NCBI GenBank assembly: GCA_934271275.1 | Contig: CAKQRD010000005.1 | Location: 62,001-126,000, forward strand | Origin: an uncultured Clostridia bacterium | GTDB taxonomy: Bacteria; Bacillota; Clostridia; Christensenellales; Borkfalkiaceae | Length of the DNA: 64,000 nt | Direction: 5' to 3' | Shown here: piece after piece, positions 8,749-20,828 of the stretch | How the letters are laid out: the number at the start of each line of letters is the position of its first letter | Numbering within the stretch: the first letter of the stretch is position 1 | The notes under the pieces: model-generated | What the model was told of the DNA's origin: nothing | Seen by the model: the letters and a program-made list of their open reading frames with translations, nothing else | Database searches by the model: none | Program-made: the position numbers and the translations under genes

Positions 8749-10143
8749 ATGAAAAGAACGGAGCTTAAAGAGATATTTAAGAATGCCGAAGCGTTTTCGG
8801 GCAAAACCGTCACCGTATGCGGCTGGGCAAGAACGATAAGAGACAGCAAGTCCTTCGGTTTTATAGAGCTGAACGACGGCTCGTACTTTAAGAATTGTCA
8901 GGTAGTTTTCGCGCGCGAAAAACTTGCGAACTACGACGAAATAGCAAAGCAGAACGTGGGCGCGTGTCTTAAAATCACGGGTACGCTTTTGCTTACCCCC
9001 GAGAACAAACAGCCCTTCGAGATAAGCGCGGAAGCAGTAGAAGTTCTCGGCACTTCTACCCCCGATTATCCGCTTCAAAAAAAGCGTCATTCTATGGAGT
9101 TTTTGCGCAGTATTCCGCACCTCCGTCCGAGAACGAACACCTTTAACGCGGTGTTTAAGATAAGGAGCGAAGCGGCTTACGCCATTCATAAATTTTTTAA
9201 CGACCGCGGGTTCGTATACGTTCACACGCCTATAATCACGGGCAGCGACTGCGAGGGCGCGGGCGCGATGTTTCAGGTAACTACTTTGGATCTCGATAAC
9301 GTTCCCAAAACGGAAGAGGGAACGGCTGATTATAAAGAGGACTTCTTCGGCAAGAAGGCGAGCCTCACCGTTTCGGGACAGCTCGACGTGGAAAATTTCG
9401 CGATGGCGTATTCCAACGTGTATACCTTCGGACCTACTTTCCGTGCGGAACACTCAAACACCGTTCGTCACGCGGCGGAGTTCTGGATGATAGAGCCGGA
9501 ACTTGCTTTCGCCGACCTTTCGGACGATATGGACTGCGCGGAAGCGATGGTAAAATCGGTAATTTCCCGCGTTATGGAAACCTGTGCGGAGGAAATAGAA
9601 TTTCTCAACAAATTCGTCGATAACGGACTTATCGAAAGACTTAAAAACGTTTGCGAAAGCGATTTCGTAAGGCTTACCTATACCGAAGCGATTTCCGTTC
9701 TCGAAAAGGTTAAAGATCGCTTCGACGCGCCCGTTTACTGGGGCGTGGACCTTCAAAGCGAACACGAAAGATATATCACCGAAGAAGTGTTCAAAAAACC
9801 CGTGTTTCTGACCGATTACCCCAAGGAGATAAAAGCGTTTTATATGCGCCTTAACGACGACGGAAAAACGGTCGCGGCGGCGGACTTGCTCGTTCCGGGA
9901 ATCGGTGAGCTTATCGGCGGCTCGCAGAGAGAAGAGCGCGCGGATATTCTCGAAAAGCGTATGGCGGAATGCGGACTGAAAGCCGAGGATTATAAGTCGT
10001 ATTTAGACCTTCGCAAATACGGCGGCGCGGTACACTCGGGCTTCGGACTCGGATTTGAAAGAATGGTTATGTATTTAACGGGTGTCGGCAATATCAGAGA
10101 CGTTCTGCCTTTCCCGAGAACGGTCGGCACGCTGGAAGGTTAA
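8749..10143 (+). CDS. asnS: Asparaginyl-tRNA synthetase
   Basis: AsnRS charges tRNA-Asn with asparagine using ATP (class IIb). The 464-residue length is standard. An N-terminal OB-fold anticodon-binding domain (~1-110, [19 protein letters not shown]) is followed by the class II core. Motif 2 region [20 protein letters not shown] (~225-245) and motif 3 [10 protein letters not shown] (433-442) are present. The [10 protein letters not shown] segment after motif 2 is typical of AsnRS rather than AspRS. It has its own promoter and a CGGAG ribosome site. A 74-base gap precedes plsX with no terminator visible, so readthrough into the plsX block is possible. No T-box is seen upstream. Confidence 0.97.
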   Translation: MKRTELKEIFKNAEAFSGKTVTVCGWARTIRDSKSFGFIELNDGSYFKNCQVVFAREKLANYDEIAKQNVGACLKITGTLLLTPENKQPFEISAEAVEVLGTSTPDYPLQKKRHSMEFLRSIPHLRPRTNTFNAVFKIRSEAAYAIHKFFNDRGFVYVHTPIITGSDCEGAGAMFQVTTLDLDNVPKTEEGTADYKEDFFGKKASLTVSGQLDVENFAMAYSNVYTFGPTFRAEHSNTVRHAAEFWMIEPELAFADLSDDMDCAEAMVKSVISRVMETCAEEIEFLNKFVDNGLIERLKNVCESDFVRLTYTEAISVLEKVKDRFDAPVYWGVDLQSEHERYITEEVFKKPVFLTDYPKEIKAFYMRLNDDGKTVAAADLLVPGIGELIGGSQREERADILEKRMAECGLKAEDYKSYLDLRKYGGAVHSGFGLGFERMVMYLTGVGNIRDVLPFPRTVGTLEG

Positions 10144-10217
10144 AGTTCGCGTTTTGCCTGCAATAAAGACAGAAAAGAGATAAAAACGTAACCCCGAGAA
10201 AAAGGAGAGTCTGAAAC

Positions 10218-11336
10218 TTGAACAAGATTTTAGTGGACGCGTTCGGCGGAGACAATTCGCCGGAAGAGGTCGTCGCGGGCGCGCTTGCCGCGCTGAAAGA
10301 AAAAGAAAATTTCAAGCTGGTTTTAGTCGGCAAGGAAGAAGAGATAAAAACACTTTTCGCGGACGAAACGGTGACAGAAAAAACGGAGTTTGAAAGCGTT
10401 AAAGACCGCGTGGAAATTTTGCCCGCGGAGGACGTTATAACCTGCGAAGAAGAACCGACCGTCGCGGTGAGAAGAAGGCCGAACAGCTCTATATGCGTGG
10501 GCTTTAAAACTCTCAAAGAGGACGAAGAAGCGAAAGCCTTCGTTTCCGCAGGCTCGACGGGCGCGGTGCTTGTCGGCGCAACGTTAAAGCTCGGCAGAAT
10601 AAGCGGAGTAAATCGTCCCGCGCTTTGCCCGATATTGCCGACGGTAAAGGACGGCAAAAACGTTTTGCTGTTGGACTCGGGCGCAAACGCGGATTGCAAG
10701 GCTATAAATCTCGTTCAGTTCGCGGTTATGGGAACGGCTTATGCGGAAGCTCTCGGCGTAAAAAATCCTACCTGCGCGTTACTTTCCAACGGTACGGAGG
10801 ACGAAAAGGGGAACGCGCTGAACCACGAGGTTTTCCCGATTTTAAAGGAAGAAAAGGGCGTGAATTTCGTCGGCAATACCGAAGCGAGAGACGTTTTGTC
10901 GGGGAATTTCGACGTGCTTGTGACGGACGGCTTTTCGGGGAACGTGTGCCTAAAAAGTCTCGAATGTGCAGTGAATGCGATATTCGATTCTATTAAAGAA
11001 GGGATATATTCTTCTCTTCGCGGCAAAATAGGCGGCGCGTTGCTAAAACCGACTTTCAAAGCGGTAAAAAAGAAGCTCGATTATAACGAAAAGGGCGGCG
11101 CGCTCTTTCTCGGCGTAAACAAAATCGTAATAAAAGCGCACGGTTCGTCAAAGCGAAAAGCAATAAAAAGCGCGGTTTTACAAGCCGCTGAATACGCCGA
11201 AATAGGCGTAATCGAAAAAATTAAAGAAAAACTCGCCATCGCGGAAGCACAAAAAACCGAAAACGAGCAAAAAACCGCAAATTCGGCGAATTCGATAAAT
11301 CCGGAAGCTTCGGCAAGCGACGGGGCGAACGTATGA
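10218..11336 (+). CDS. plsX: Phosphate acyltransferase PlsX
   Basis: PlsX converts acyl-ACP to acyl-phosphate, the first step of phosphatidate synthesis in most Gram-positive bacteria. The start is TTG at 10218, supported by AAAGGAGAG 8 bases upstream; it gives the canonical N terminus ILVDAFGGDNSPEEVVAGAL. The VSAGSTGAVLVGATL and LLDSGANADC segments are family hallmarks. The last ~30 residues (QKTENEQKTANSANSINPEA) are a low-complexity tail beyond the usual end near residue 340. The gene overlaps rnc by 4 bases (ATGA). Unlike many Firmicutes, no fapR, fab or acpP genes are between or before. Confidence 0.95.
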   Translation: MNKILVDAFGGDNSPEEVVAGALAALKEKENFKLVLVGKEEEIKTLFADETVTEKTEFESVKDRVEILPAEDVITCEEEPTVAVRRRPNSSICVGFKTLKEDEEAKAFVSAGSTGAVLVGATLKLGRISGVNRPALCPILPTVKDGKNVLLLDSGANADCKAINLVQFAVMGTAYAEALGVKNPTCALLSNGTEDEKGNALNHEVFPILKEEKGVNFVGNTEARDVLSGNFDVLVTDGFSGNVCLKSLECAVNAIFDSIKEGIYSSLRGKIGGALLKPTFKAVKKKLDYNEKGGALFLGVNKIVIKAHGSSKRKAIKSAVLQAAEYAEIGVIEKIKEKLAIAEAQKTENEQKTANSANSINPEASASDGANV

Positions 11337-12100
11337 TATTCGACGCCCGCGCGGCGGAAGAAAAAATCGGCTATTCGTTCAAGGATAAAAAGCTGTTAAA
11401 TGAGTGCTTTACCCATTCTTCGTACGCGTACGAGAACGGCGAGACCTCAAACGAGCGGTTGGAATTTCTGGGCGACGCGGTTTTGGAACTTGTCGTAACC
11501 GAGTACCTGTATAAGAGGTTTGACGAAGCGGAGGGGAAACTTACCGATAAAAGACGGTCGCTCGTTTCCAAAGAGCCGCTTCTCGCGCTCGTTTTGGAAA
11601 AAGGGCTGAACGAACTCGTACTGCTCGGCAACGGACTGAAAAAGCTTGCTAAAACGGATGAAAAACTGTTTTCAAGCCTTTATGAAGCGATAGTCGGCGG
11701 CATATACATAGACGGCGGATACGAACCCGCAAAAGAATTTATAGAACGCACCCTTATCCGCGCGTGGGAATCGGCGGAAGAACGAGATGCGGACGGGCAG
11801 CCGGCGGACAAGAAAACTGCGGGCGCAAAGGGTGCAAAAGCGGCGTTTTTCCCGAAAGAAATTCCCGCAGACAGCAAAACGCGCCTTCAGGAGTTCGTGC
11901 AGAAAGAAAAGCTCGGCAAAATTTCGTACGGCTTAAAAGAGAAAACGGGACCGGATCACGATCCGTATTTCAAAGTATTCGTAACGATAGACGGCAAAAT
12001 TTTTGCGGAAGGCGAAGGAAAAAGTAAAAAAGCGGCGGAAAGCCGCGCGGCGGCGACTCTTTTGGAGGCGTTAGAAAAAGAGGAAGGTAGAAAGGCTTGA
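11333..12100 (+). CDS. rnc: Ribonuclease III
   Basis: RNase III cleaves double-stranded RNA, including rRNA precursors. The catalytic signature ERLEFLGDAVLE is at residues 41-52, with the second acidic cluster in SLYEAIVGGIYIDGG (~110-125). A C-terminal dsRNA-binding domain (~180-250, DSKTRLQEFVQKEKLGKISY) follows. Between the two domains is an inserted Ala/Lys-rich linker (ADGQPADKKTAGAKGAK, ~148-164), longer than in most homologues. The ATG overlaps the plsX stop and the stop overlaps the smc start by 4 bases each, implying translational coupling. Confidence 0.96.
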   Translation: MIFDARAAEEKIGYSFKDKKLLNECFTHSSYAYENGETSNERLEFLGDAVLELVVTEYLYKRFDEAEGKLTDKRRSLVSKEPLLALVLEKGLNELVLLGNGLKKLAKTDEKLFSSLYEAIVGGIYIDGGYEPAKEFIERTLIRAWESAEERDADGQPADKKTAGAKGAKAAFFPKEIPADSKTRLQEFVQKEKLGKISYGLKEKTGPDHDPYFKVFVTIDGKIFAEGEGKSKKAAESRAAATLLEALEKEEGRKA

Positions 12101-15100
12101 ATTTTGAAAAGGTAGAAATATTCGGATTTAAATCCTTTGCGGATAAGGCGGAAATCAAATTCGGCGAAGGCATAACGGGCATAGTCGGACCGAACGGTTG
12201 CGGCAAGAGTAACGTTGCGGACTCTATACGCTGGGTACTCGGCGAGCAGTCGGCAAAAACGCTGCGCGGTTCGAGTATGCAGGACGTTATTTTTGCGGGT
12301 ACGCAGAACAGAAAATCGCTTTCTTATTGCGAGGTTTCGCTGTACTTCGACAACAGCAACAAAATGTTTTCGCTCGATTATAACGAGATAATAATAACGA
12401 GAAAGCTGTATCGCAGCGGCGAAAGCGAATACTTTATAAATAAACAGCCCGCAAGACTTAAAGACATAGTGGACCTTTTGCACGAATGCGGAATAGGCAA
12501 AGAAGGCTATACCATCATAGGACAGGGCAAGGTAGAAGAGATAATGTCCGCAAAGCCCGAGGACAGGAGAGCGATTTTCGAGGAAGCTACGGGCATAAGC
12601 AAGTTCAAAACGAGAAAGAACGAGTCAGAAAGAAAGCTCGAACGCACGCACGAAAACCTCGTTCGCTACATAGATATTTTAACCGAAATAGAAAATCAAC
12701 TCGCGCCGCTCGAACGTCAGGCGGAAAAAGCGAAAGAGTTCAACGAACTGTCCGCGGAATTAAAGACGCACGAGCTTAACGTGTATATCTGCAAGGTAGA
12801 CGGCGTTGCGACTGCGAAGGGTAAAATCAACGTCAAAATCGAAGGACTTTTAGAAGAAACCGCGCTCCGCAATTCCGAAATGGAAAACGCGCAGAAGGAG
12901 TACGACAGAATTTTCTCCGATATAGAAGAAGCGGACGAAAAGCTTAAAAAATATAACGAAGAGCTTTTGGAAAAGCGCGTCGGAATGGAAAAATCCACGG
13001 GCGCGAAACAGCTTTTCGACCAGAAAATTTCCTATCTTATGAGTCAGATAGAGCGCGCGGAAAAGGAAATCGAAGAGAATGAAAAGCTTTTAAGAGAGTG
13101 TGCGGAGACTTCCGCCGCCAACGAAGAGGAAAAGGGCAAAGCCGAAAAGGAACTTAAAGAGCTTTCCTTAAAGGCGGACGAGCTTTATAAACGGCTTCTC
13201 ACGCTGAACGAAAAAATAACCGTCGGCGAAGAGCTTGCGCAGTCGAGCAGAAAAAAGATAATCGAATCTCTGGAATCGCTTTCCGACCTTAAAATGAATA
13301 AAGGCGCGGTGTCCATAGAAAAGGAAAACCTGCTTAACAAGTTAAACGAGCTTAAAGAGAGAGAAGAAAGTCTTTCCGCAAAGCAAGCCGAGCAGTTCGC
13401 GGAAAAAGAGGAAATCGATAAAAACATAGACGAACTCGACCGGTCGGTATTCGATTTCAAAAACCGCATCGCAAGCAAAGAGGACGAAGTAAGAAACGGC
13501 AACGAGAACGTCGCCGAGATAGACAACAAAATTTATTCTTTAAACTCCGTGATAACCACGCTCGTCACGAAAGATAATTTTTACCGCGGACTTAAAGACA
13601 GTTACGAGGGTTACGCGCCCGCCGTCAAGCTTTTAATGGGCAAGGCAAAGGAGAACGCGGAGCTTAAAAAACGCATAAAGGGCGTAGTCGCGGAGCTTAT
13701 AAAGAGCGATAAAAAATACGACGTCGCACTCGAAACCGCGCTCGCCGCGGCGGCGCAGAACGTCGTTACCGAAAACCCCGACGACGCGAAATATCTTATA
13801 GAGTACTTAAAGGCGAACAGATTCGGAAGAATAACCTTTTTGCCGATAAGCTCGGTTAAACCGAGATTTCAGACGCAGGACGTAACGCGCGCGCTTTCTG
13901 AGCGCGGAGCTTTGGGCGTTGCAAACGAACTCGTTTCTTACGACAAGCAGTTCGAGAACGTTATAAGCAACCTTCTCGGCAACACGCTTATCGTCGATAC
14001 CTTGGAAAACGCCACGAGAATAGCCGCGAAATATCGTTTTTCGTTCAAGATGGTCACGCTCGAAGGCGACGTGTTCAGCACTCAGGGTGCAATGACGGGC
14101 GGCTCGCGCCGTTCGGACGCGGGACTTCTCTCTTCTGACAGAAGAATAGAGGACAACGCGAAAGAGCTTGCGAGAAGAAAAGAGGAAATGCTTTCCTTAA
14201 AAACGCAGAAAGCCGACCTCGAAAAGAAACGCGACAAGGCTTTGGAAGAATTGCAGATTTGTAACGACGCGTATAACGGCAAACGCCAGCAGATACTCGT
14301 CGAACGCGAAAAACAGGGCGCGATAGAGAGAACGCTTTCCGAACTCGGCAGAGAAATAGAGAGTATTTCGGACGTTACGGAAGAGGTAAAGGCGCGTATC
14401 GAAAAGCTGACCGCGGACTTCGAGAGTATTTCGAGCGGCGGCAAAAAGCTGGAAGAGGATAAAACCAACGCGGCGCAGGACGCGGATAAACGCGAGCAGG
14501 AATACGATATGCTCCGCAAAGAACGCGACGAGCTTTCTTCAAAAAGCACGGAAGCGCAGATTCGTATCACGGAGCTTCGCGGAAAAATATCCTCGCTTTC
14601 GCAGGATAACGCGAGACTTAAAGAAACCTCTTCGGAAACGGAAACGGCGATAGAAGGTCTTAAAAAGAGCAACGAAAACGCGCGCGCGATAATCGAAGAA
14701 TTAAAACGCGAGCAGGAAAAGGTCGCCCTTTCCAAAGAAGAACAGGACAAAATAAACGAAATCAGAGACGGAATAGAAAAAACGGAAGCGTTAAAAGGCG
14801 AGCTTCGCGATAAGCTCGAACGTAACTCCGCCAAAAAGGAGCGGCTCGCGGACGAACTTACCGCGCTTTCGGAGCGTAAGCACGCGGAAGAAATCGCGCT
14901 TGCCAAAATCGACTCCGACCTCGAATATATGGGGCAGTCTATTCTTGAAAACTACGGCGAAACGTACGATACCGCGCTTAAATTCAAGGAAGAGAACTAC
15001 GACGCTTCTCACGGCGAGAGCGAAATTTTAAGAATCCGCAGAAAGCGTTCCTCGCTCGGCGCGATAAACGCCACCGCGATAGACGATTGCAGAGCGCTTA

Positions 15101-15687
15101 AAGAGCGTTACGACGAGATGACCACGCAGAAAGAGGATCTCGAAAAGGCGGAAAAGGACCTTCGCGAAGCGATAGATAAAATAAAGGGCGAAATGCTCAC
15201 GCAGTTCGACGAGGGCTTTACGAAGATAAACGAAAACTTCCAAAGAATTTTCAAGGAACTGTTCGGCGGCGGCAGAGCAATGCTCGAACTCGATTATACG
15301 GAAGCAGAGGACAGATTAGAAGCGGGCGTCGAAATAATCGCCGAACCTCCGGGGAAAAAGCTTCAAAAGCTGTCGCTTTTATCGGGCGGAGAGAAAGCTC
15401 TTACCGCGATAGCGATACTTTTCTCGATATTAAAGCTTCGTCCGATGCCGTTCTGCGTGCTGGACGAAATCGAAGCGGCGCTCGACGAGGCGAACGTAGA
15501 CAGATTCGCGAGATACCTGCAAAAATTCTCCAAGGAGACGCAGTTTATAGTCATCACGCACAGAAAGCCGACTATGGAGCTTGCGGATTCCTTGTTCGGC
15601 GTAACGATGCAGGAAAAGGGCGTGTCGAGGCTGGTTTCGGTCAAGCTTTCGGACGTTGCGGATATAGAAGGCAAAGATCTTGCATAG
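12097..15687 (+). CDS. smc: Chromosome partition protein SMC
   Basis: SMC is the ATPase of the condensin-like SMC-ScpAB complex, which folds and segregates the chromosome. The 1196-residue length is standard. Walker A is GPNGCGKS (31-38); the signature LSGGEKALTA begins at 1095; Walker B FCVLDE is at 1119-1124. Between lie two long coiled coils, broken by the hinge at ~500-660 (KDSYEGYAPAVKLLMGKA region and GDVFSTQGAMTGGS). The TTG start at 12097 overlaps the rnc stop. The rnc-smc-ftsY order is the common one in Firmicutes. Confidence 0.97.
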   Translation: MNFEKVEIFGFKSFADKAEIKFGEGITGIVGPNGCGKSNVADSIRWVLGEQSAKTLRGSSMQDVIFAGTQNRKSLSYCEVSLYFDNSNKMFSLDYNEIIITRKLYRSGESEYFINKQPARLKDIVDLLHECGIGKEGYTIIGQGKVEEIMSAKPEDRRAIFEEATGISKFKTRKNESERKLERTHENLVRYIDILTEIENQLAPLERQAEKAKEFNELSAELKTHELNVYICKVDGVATAKGKINVKIEGLLEETALRNSEMENAQKEYDRIFSDIEEADEKLKKYNEELLEKRVGMEKSTGAKQLFDQKISYLMSQIERAEKEIEENEKLLRECAETSAANEEEKGKAEKELKELSLKADELYKRLLTLNEKITVGEELAQSSRKKIIESLESLSDLKMNKGAVSIEKENLLNKLNELKEREESLSAKQAEQFAEKEEIDKNIDELDRSVFDFKNRIASKEDEVRNGNENVAEIDNKIYSLNSVITTLVTKDNFYRGLKDSYEGYAPAVKLLMGKAKENAELKKRIKGVVAELIKSDKKYDVALETALAAAAQNVVTENPDDAKYLIEYLKANRFGRITFLPISSVKPRFQTQDVTRALSERGALGVANELVSYDKQFENVISNLLGNTLIVDTLENATRIAAKYRFSFKMVTLEGDVFSTQGAMTGGSRRSDAGLLSSDRRIEDNAKELARRKEEMLSLKTQKADLEKKRDKALEELQICNDAYNGKRQQILVEREKQGAIERTLSELGREIESISDVTEEVKARIEKLTADFESISSGGKKLEEDKTNAAQDADKREQEYDMLRKERDELSSKSTEAQIRITELRGKISSLSQDNARLKETSSETETAIEGLKKSNENARAIIEELKREQEKVALSKEEQDKINEIRDGIEKTEALKGELRDKLERNSAKKERLADELTALSERKHAEEIALAKIDSDLEYMGQSILENYGETYDTALKFKEENYDASHGESEILRIRRKRSSLGAINATAIDDCRALKERYDEMTTQKEDLEKAEKDLREAIDKIKGEMLTQFDEGFTKINENFQRIFKELFGGGRAMLELDYTEAEDRLEAGVEIIAEPPGKKLQKLSLLSGGEKALTAIAILFSILKLRPMPFCVLDEIEAALDEANVDRFARYLQKFSKETQFIVITHRKPTMELADSLFGVTMQEKGVSRLVSVKLSDVADIEGKDLA

Positions 15688-15707
15688 AATAATAAACGGA
15701 ATAAAAA

Positions 15708-16604
15708 ATGGGTTTTTTCGGTAAACTGAAAGCCGTTCTTGCAAAAACGCGGGACGGAATAGCAAAAAAACTTAACGACCTGTTCGCCAAGAACAAACTC
15801 GGCGACGAGTTTTACGACGATTTGGAAGACGTTCTCATCTCCTCGGACGTATCGGTGGCGACCGCGACCGAAATCGTGGAAGAGATAAAGGACACGGCGA
15901 TAAAAGAGAAGTGCCGCGACAAGGAATACGTTACGAAGCTTCTTAAAGACGAGCTTTACGACACGATAAACTACGCCGATCCCATCGACCTTAAAACGCC
16001 GCTCGTACTGATGATAATCGGCGTGAACGGCGTGGGCAAAACCACGACCATCGGCAAGCTCGCGAATAAATTCGTGAAAGACGGAAAAAGCGTGACGATA
16101 GCCGCGGCGGACACCTTCCGTGCGGCGGCTTCGGAGCAACTGACCGTCTGGGCGGAGCGCGCGAAGGTGAGGATAATAAAGCACGCGGAGGGCGCGGACG
16201 CTTCGGCTGTCGTTTACGACGCGATACTTTCGGCAAAGGCGAAGAATACCGAAGTACTTATAATCGACACGGCGGGGAGACTTCACGTCAAGTCCAACCT
16301 TATGGAAGAGCTTAAAAAGATGGACAGGGTTGTAAAGCGCGAATATCCAGAAGCTAACTATAAAAAGCTTATCGTTTTAGACGCGACGACGGGGCAGAAC
16401 GCGAGCAGTCAGGTAGAAGCGTTCGGAGAAGCCGTAGGAGTTGACGGAATAGTTCTGACGAAGCTCGACGGCACGGCGAAGGGCGGGTTTATAATCTCGC
16501 TTTCGTACGAGAAGGAAGTGCCGGTGGTGTTCGTCGGCACGGGCGAGAAGATAGACGATATAGAGGAATTCGACGCGCGCGAATTTATAGACGGATTGTT
16601 TTAA
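15708..16604 (+). CDS. ftsY: Signal recognition particle receptor FtsY
   Basis: FtsY is the membrane-associated GTPase that docks SRP-ribosome complexes on the Sec translocon. At 298 residues it is the short Gram-positive form: the acidic A domain is missing and the protein starts with the amphipathic helix GFFGKLKAVLAKTRDGIAKK (2-21). G1 is GVNGVGKTT (105-113), DTFRAA at 135-140, DTAGR at 187-191 and TKLDGTAKGG at 251-260. It starts 20 bases after smc and is probably the last gene of the plsX-rnc-smc-ftsY transcript, as a hairpin follows. Confidence 0.97.
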   Translation: MGFFGKLKAVLAKTRDGIAKKLNDLFAKNKLGDEFYDDLEDVLISSDVSVATATEIVEEIKDTAIKEKCRDKEYVTKLLKDELYDTINYADPIDLKTPLVLMIIGVNGVGKTTTIGKLANKFVKDGKSVTIAAADTFRAAASEQLTVWAERAKVRIIKHAEGADASAVVYDAILSAKAKNTEVLIIDTAGRLHVKSNLMEELKKMDRVVKREYPEANYKKLIVLDATTGQNASSQVEAFGEAVGVDGIVLTKLDGTAKGGFIISLSYEKEVPVVFVGTGEKIDDIEEFDAREFIDGLF

Positions 16605-16608
16605 CGAT

Positions 16609-16641
16609 AAAAAGGGCGGGGCGCGACGCTTCGCCTTTTTT
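16609..16641 (+). terminator. Probable terminator after ftsY
   Basis: AAAAAGGGCG and CGCCTTTTTT can pair with one bulged base around a 13-base loop, ending in a T run. Less perfect than the others in the window. Confidence 0.6.
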
Positions 16642-16704
16642 GGATAAAAAACGGGAAATCGGCATAATTTCGTCGTTCGGAAGGTATATAAAAAAGAGGG
16701 ACTA

Positions 16705-17838
16705 ATGAAAAAAATCGCGTTAATCGGCAGTACGGGATCGATCGGCGTGCAAACGCTCAACGTCGTCAGGAGAAATCCCGATAAATTCAGGATAGTATCG
16801 CTTGCGGCGGGGAATAATATACTTGCTCTTAAAGAACAGGCGCGCGAGTTCAAGCCGCTCGCGGCAACCGCGGCAAAACGCCCTTCTTACGGTGACGTCG
16901 CGACGGGTGCGGAATGCTTTTACGGCGAAAACGCGTTTACCGAAGCGATTATAGACGAAGCGGATATAGTCGTCGTCGCGCTCGTGGGATTTAAGGGCAT
17001 AATCGCGGTGTTAGACGCGCTGAAAAAGAATAAAAACGTCGCACTCGCGAATAAAGAGAGTCTCGTCGTCGGCGGCGCGCTCGTCACGGAGGAAGCGAAA
17101 AAACGCGGGCTTAAAATCATACCGATAGACAGCGAGCATTCGGCGATATTTCAGGCACTCGATTTCGACGTAACCCGTCCGTTTGAAAGACTTATACTGA
17201 CGGCTTCGGGCGGCGCGTTCAGAAATTATACCGAAAAACAGCTTTCTTCGGCGACGGCGAAGGACGCGTTAAAGCACCCGAACTGGAATATGGGCGCGAA
17301 GATAACGGTGGATTGCGCCACGCTCGTAAACAAGGCGTTCGAGGTGACGGAAGCTAAATGGCTGTATAACGCGCCGTTCGATAAAATAGAAGTGATAGTC
17401 CACAGAGAAAGCATAGTCCATTCAATGGTCGGGTTTAAGGACGGCTCGGTGATAGCGCAGATGAGTTATCCCACGATGGAAATCCCCATTTCGCTCGCGC
17501 TGTCCTATCCCGAAAGGCTCGTTTCCAACGTAAACGGGTTAGATTTTGAAAAATTAGGCAAACTAACCTTCGAGCCGCTCGACAGAAAGCGTTTTCCGTG
17601 TTTCGATCTCGTGCTGAACGCGGCAAAAGCGGGCGGGGGGTATCCCGCCGTGGCGAACGGCGCGAACGAAGCGGCTGTTGCGCTGTTTTTGAAGGATAAA
17701 ATCGGGTATAACGATATATATAACGCGATAAGCGGCGCGCTCGACTCATACCGCGCGGAAAAAATAACCGACTACGAAGGGTATAAAACGGCGGACGAAT
17801 TCGGCGCGAATTTCGTAAAAAACAAATACGGGGTGTAA
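16705..17838 (+). CDS. dxr: 1-deoxy-D-xylulose-5-phosphate reductoisomerase
   Basis: DXR makes 2-C-methyl-D-erythritol 4-phosphate with NADPH in the non-mevalonate isoprenoid pathway. The 377-residue length is normal. GSTGSIG at residues 8-14 binds NADPH; LANKESLVVGG (~113-123) and IPIDSEHSAIFQAL (~139-152) carry substrate and metal ligands; LTASGGAFR (~165-173) and HPNWNMGAKITVD (~191-203) are further conserved blocks. GAGGGA precedes the ATG. rseP starts at the very next base after the stop. The cdsA and uppS genes that often precede dxr are absent here. Confidence 0.97.
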   Translation: MKKIALIGSTGSIGVQTLNVVRRNPDKFRIVSLAAGNNILALKEQAREFKPLAATAAKRPSYGDVATGAECFYGENAFTEAIIDEADIVVVALVGFKGIIAVLDALKKNKNVALANKESLVVGGALVTEEAKKRGLKIIPIDSEHSAIFQALDFDVTRPFERLILTASGGAFRNYTEKQLSSATAKDALKHPNWNMGAKITVDCATLVNKAFEVTEAKWLYNAPFDKIEVIVHRESIVHSMVGFKDGSVIAQMSYPTMEIPISLALSYPERLVSNVNGLDFEKLGKLTFEPLDRKRFPCFDLVLNAAKAGGGYPAVANGANEAAVALFLKDKIGYNDIYNAISGALDSYRAEKITDYEGYKTADEFGANFVKNKYGV

Positions 17839-18972
17839 ATGGAGTTTCTATTTCTCGCAAGTTTTGCGCAAATAATGCAGTACGCGGGGTACGTTCTGAT
17901 AGCGGTGCTGGTGCTTCTCGCGAACATAACGGTACACGAGTTCGGGCATTATATCACGGGCAAAATGCTGGGGTTCGGCATAGAAGAATTTGCGATAGGC
18001 TTCGGACCGAAGCTGTTTTCCAGAACGAAAAAGAACGGGGAAGTCTTTTCGATAAGGCTTCTGCCGCTCGGCGGATTTTGCGCGTTTCTCGGCGAGGATA
18101 AGGACGAAAGCGATCCTAAAGCTTTCAATAACAGAAAGCCTTGGCAAAGACTTATCGTACTCGTTGCGGGCGCGACGATGAACTATCTGTTCGCCCTGCT
18201 TATGATTTGCATTATGTTCGGCGGTTACGGCACTACCGCGCTTATGGCGTACGAGGTTTCGGAAGAAAATCCTTCGGGCATAACTCTGACGGAGGAAAAC
18301 TCTTTTCTTTCCCGCGATAAAATCGTGGCGGTTGAAGGAAAAAACGTGTTTATCGTGACCGACCTGATTTCTGCGCTGAACGGTAAAAGAGCGGGCGAAG
18401 AAGTCAGATTCGATATAGTGCGGAGCGGCGAAACAAGAGAACTTAACGTGCTTGTCCGCGCGGACGCTGATTTCACGAGCGTAGAAGATATAGCGGGGCT
18501 TTGCCGTTCGCTCGGAATAAAATACGAAACGGACGAACGCGGCGCGCTGACCGCGCACGGAATAGCGACGACTTCGGTGCGGCGAGGCTTTTTCACGACG
18601 ATAGGGTGCGCGTTTCAGTATTCGATGCGGCTTGCGGGGACGGTGTTCACGGTATTGCATCAACTGCTTACGGGTAAGCTCGGCATAGGATCTCTCGGCG
18701 GCACGATAACGACGATTTCCGTCGCGGCGAACGTTATAAAGACGGGCAAATTCTGGGGATTTCTCAATATCGCTTCGTTTATCGGCGTCAACCTTGCGGT
18801 GTTCAACTTATTGCCGATACCCGCGCTCGACGGCTCGCGCGCGCTGTTTGCGGTGATAGAGTGGATACGGGGTAAGCCGCTCAATCGCAAGGTGGAAGGG
18901 ATAATTCACACCGTCGGTTTTATCGCGATATTGCTGTTTGCCGTTTTCGTAGACTTGCAGCGTTGTTTTTAA
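17839..18972 (+). CDS. rseP: RIP metalloprotease RseP (site-2 protease, M50)
   Basis: An intramembrane zinc protease that cleaves membrane-spanning anti-sigma factors or remnant signal peptides. The zinc motif HEFGH is at 33-37 in the first helix and the third ligand region NLLPIPALDGSR at 323-334 (D331). A PDZ-like domain lies between (~130-215). The total of 377 residues has one PDZ domain, as usual in Gram-positive bacteria. The ATG abuts the dxr stop, so the two are co-translated. The natural substrate here is unknown. Confidence 0.95.
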   Translation: MEFLFLASFAQIMQYAGYVLIAVLVLLANITVHEFGHYITGKMLGFGIEEFAIGFGPKLFSRTKKNGEVFSIRLLPLGGFCAFLGEDKDESDPKAFNNRKPWQRLIVLVAGATMNYLFALLMICIMFGGYGTTALMAYEVSEENPSGITLTEENSFLSRDKIVAVEGKNVFIVTDLISALNGKRAGEEVRFDIVRSGETRELNVLVRADADFTSVEDIAGLCRSLGIKYETDERGALTAHGIATTSVRRGFFTTIGCAFQYSMRLAGTVFTVLHQLLTGKLGIGSLGGTITTISVAANVIKTGKFWGFLNIASFIGVNLAVFNLLPIPALDGSRALFAVIEWIRGKPLNRKVEGIIHTVGFIAILLFAVFVDLQRCF

Positions 18973-20626
<1,654 letters not shown>

Positions 20627-20650
20627 TTTTTACCGAAGAACGAATGAAAA

Positions 20651-20680
20651 ACCGGAAAGAGAAAAACCGGAAAGAGAAAA
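20651..20680 (+). repeat. Perfect 15-bp tandem duplication
   Basis: ACCGGAAAGAGAAAA occurs twice head to tail directly before the gdhA terminator stem. Probably replication slippage. Confidence 0.8.
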
Positions 20681-20724
20681 GCCTTGCGCTGATACGATTT
20701 TTTCGTATCAGCGCAAGGCTTTTT
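20677..20724 (+). terminator. Strong terminator after gdhA
   Basis: AAAAGCCTTGCGCTGATACGA pairs without mismatch with its complement across a five-T loop, and both flanks (A run before, T run after) would let it work in both directions. It therefore could also end the leftward repair operon that stops at 20829. Confidence 0.9.
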
Positions 20725-20828
20725 AATGTAAGAAAATAGTTCTGGTAAATTCTTATAAATAATCAAACGAAACGGAAGCCGCGGCGAACAGTCCCGAAAT
20801 CGGTTGAATAGAGTTTTAGGAGAAGCGA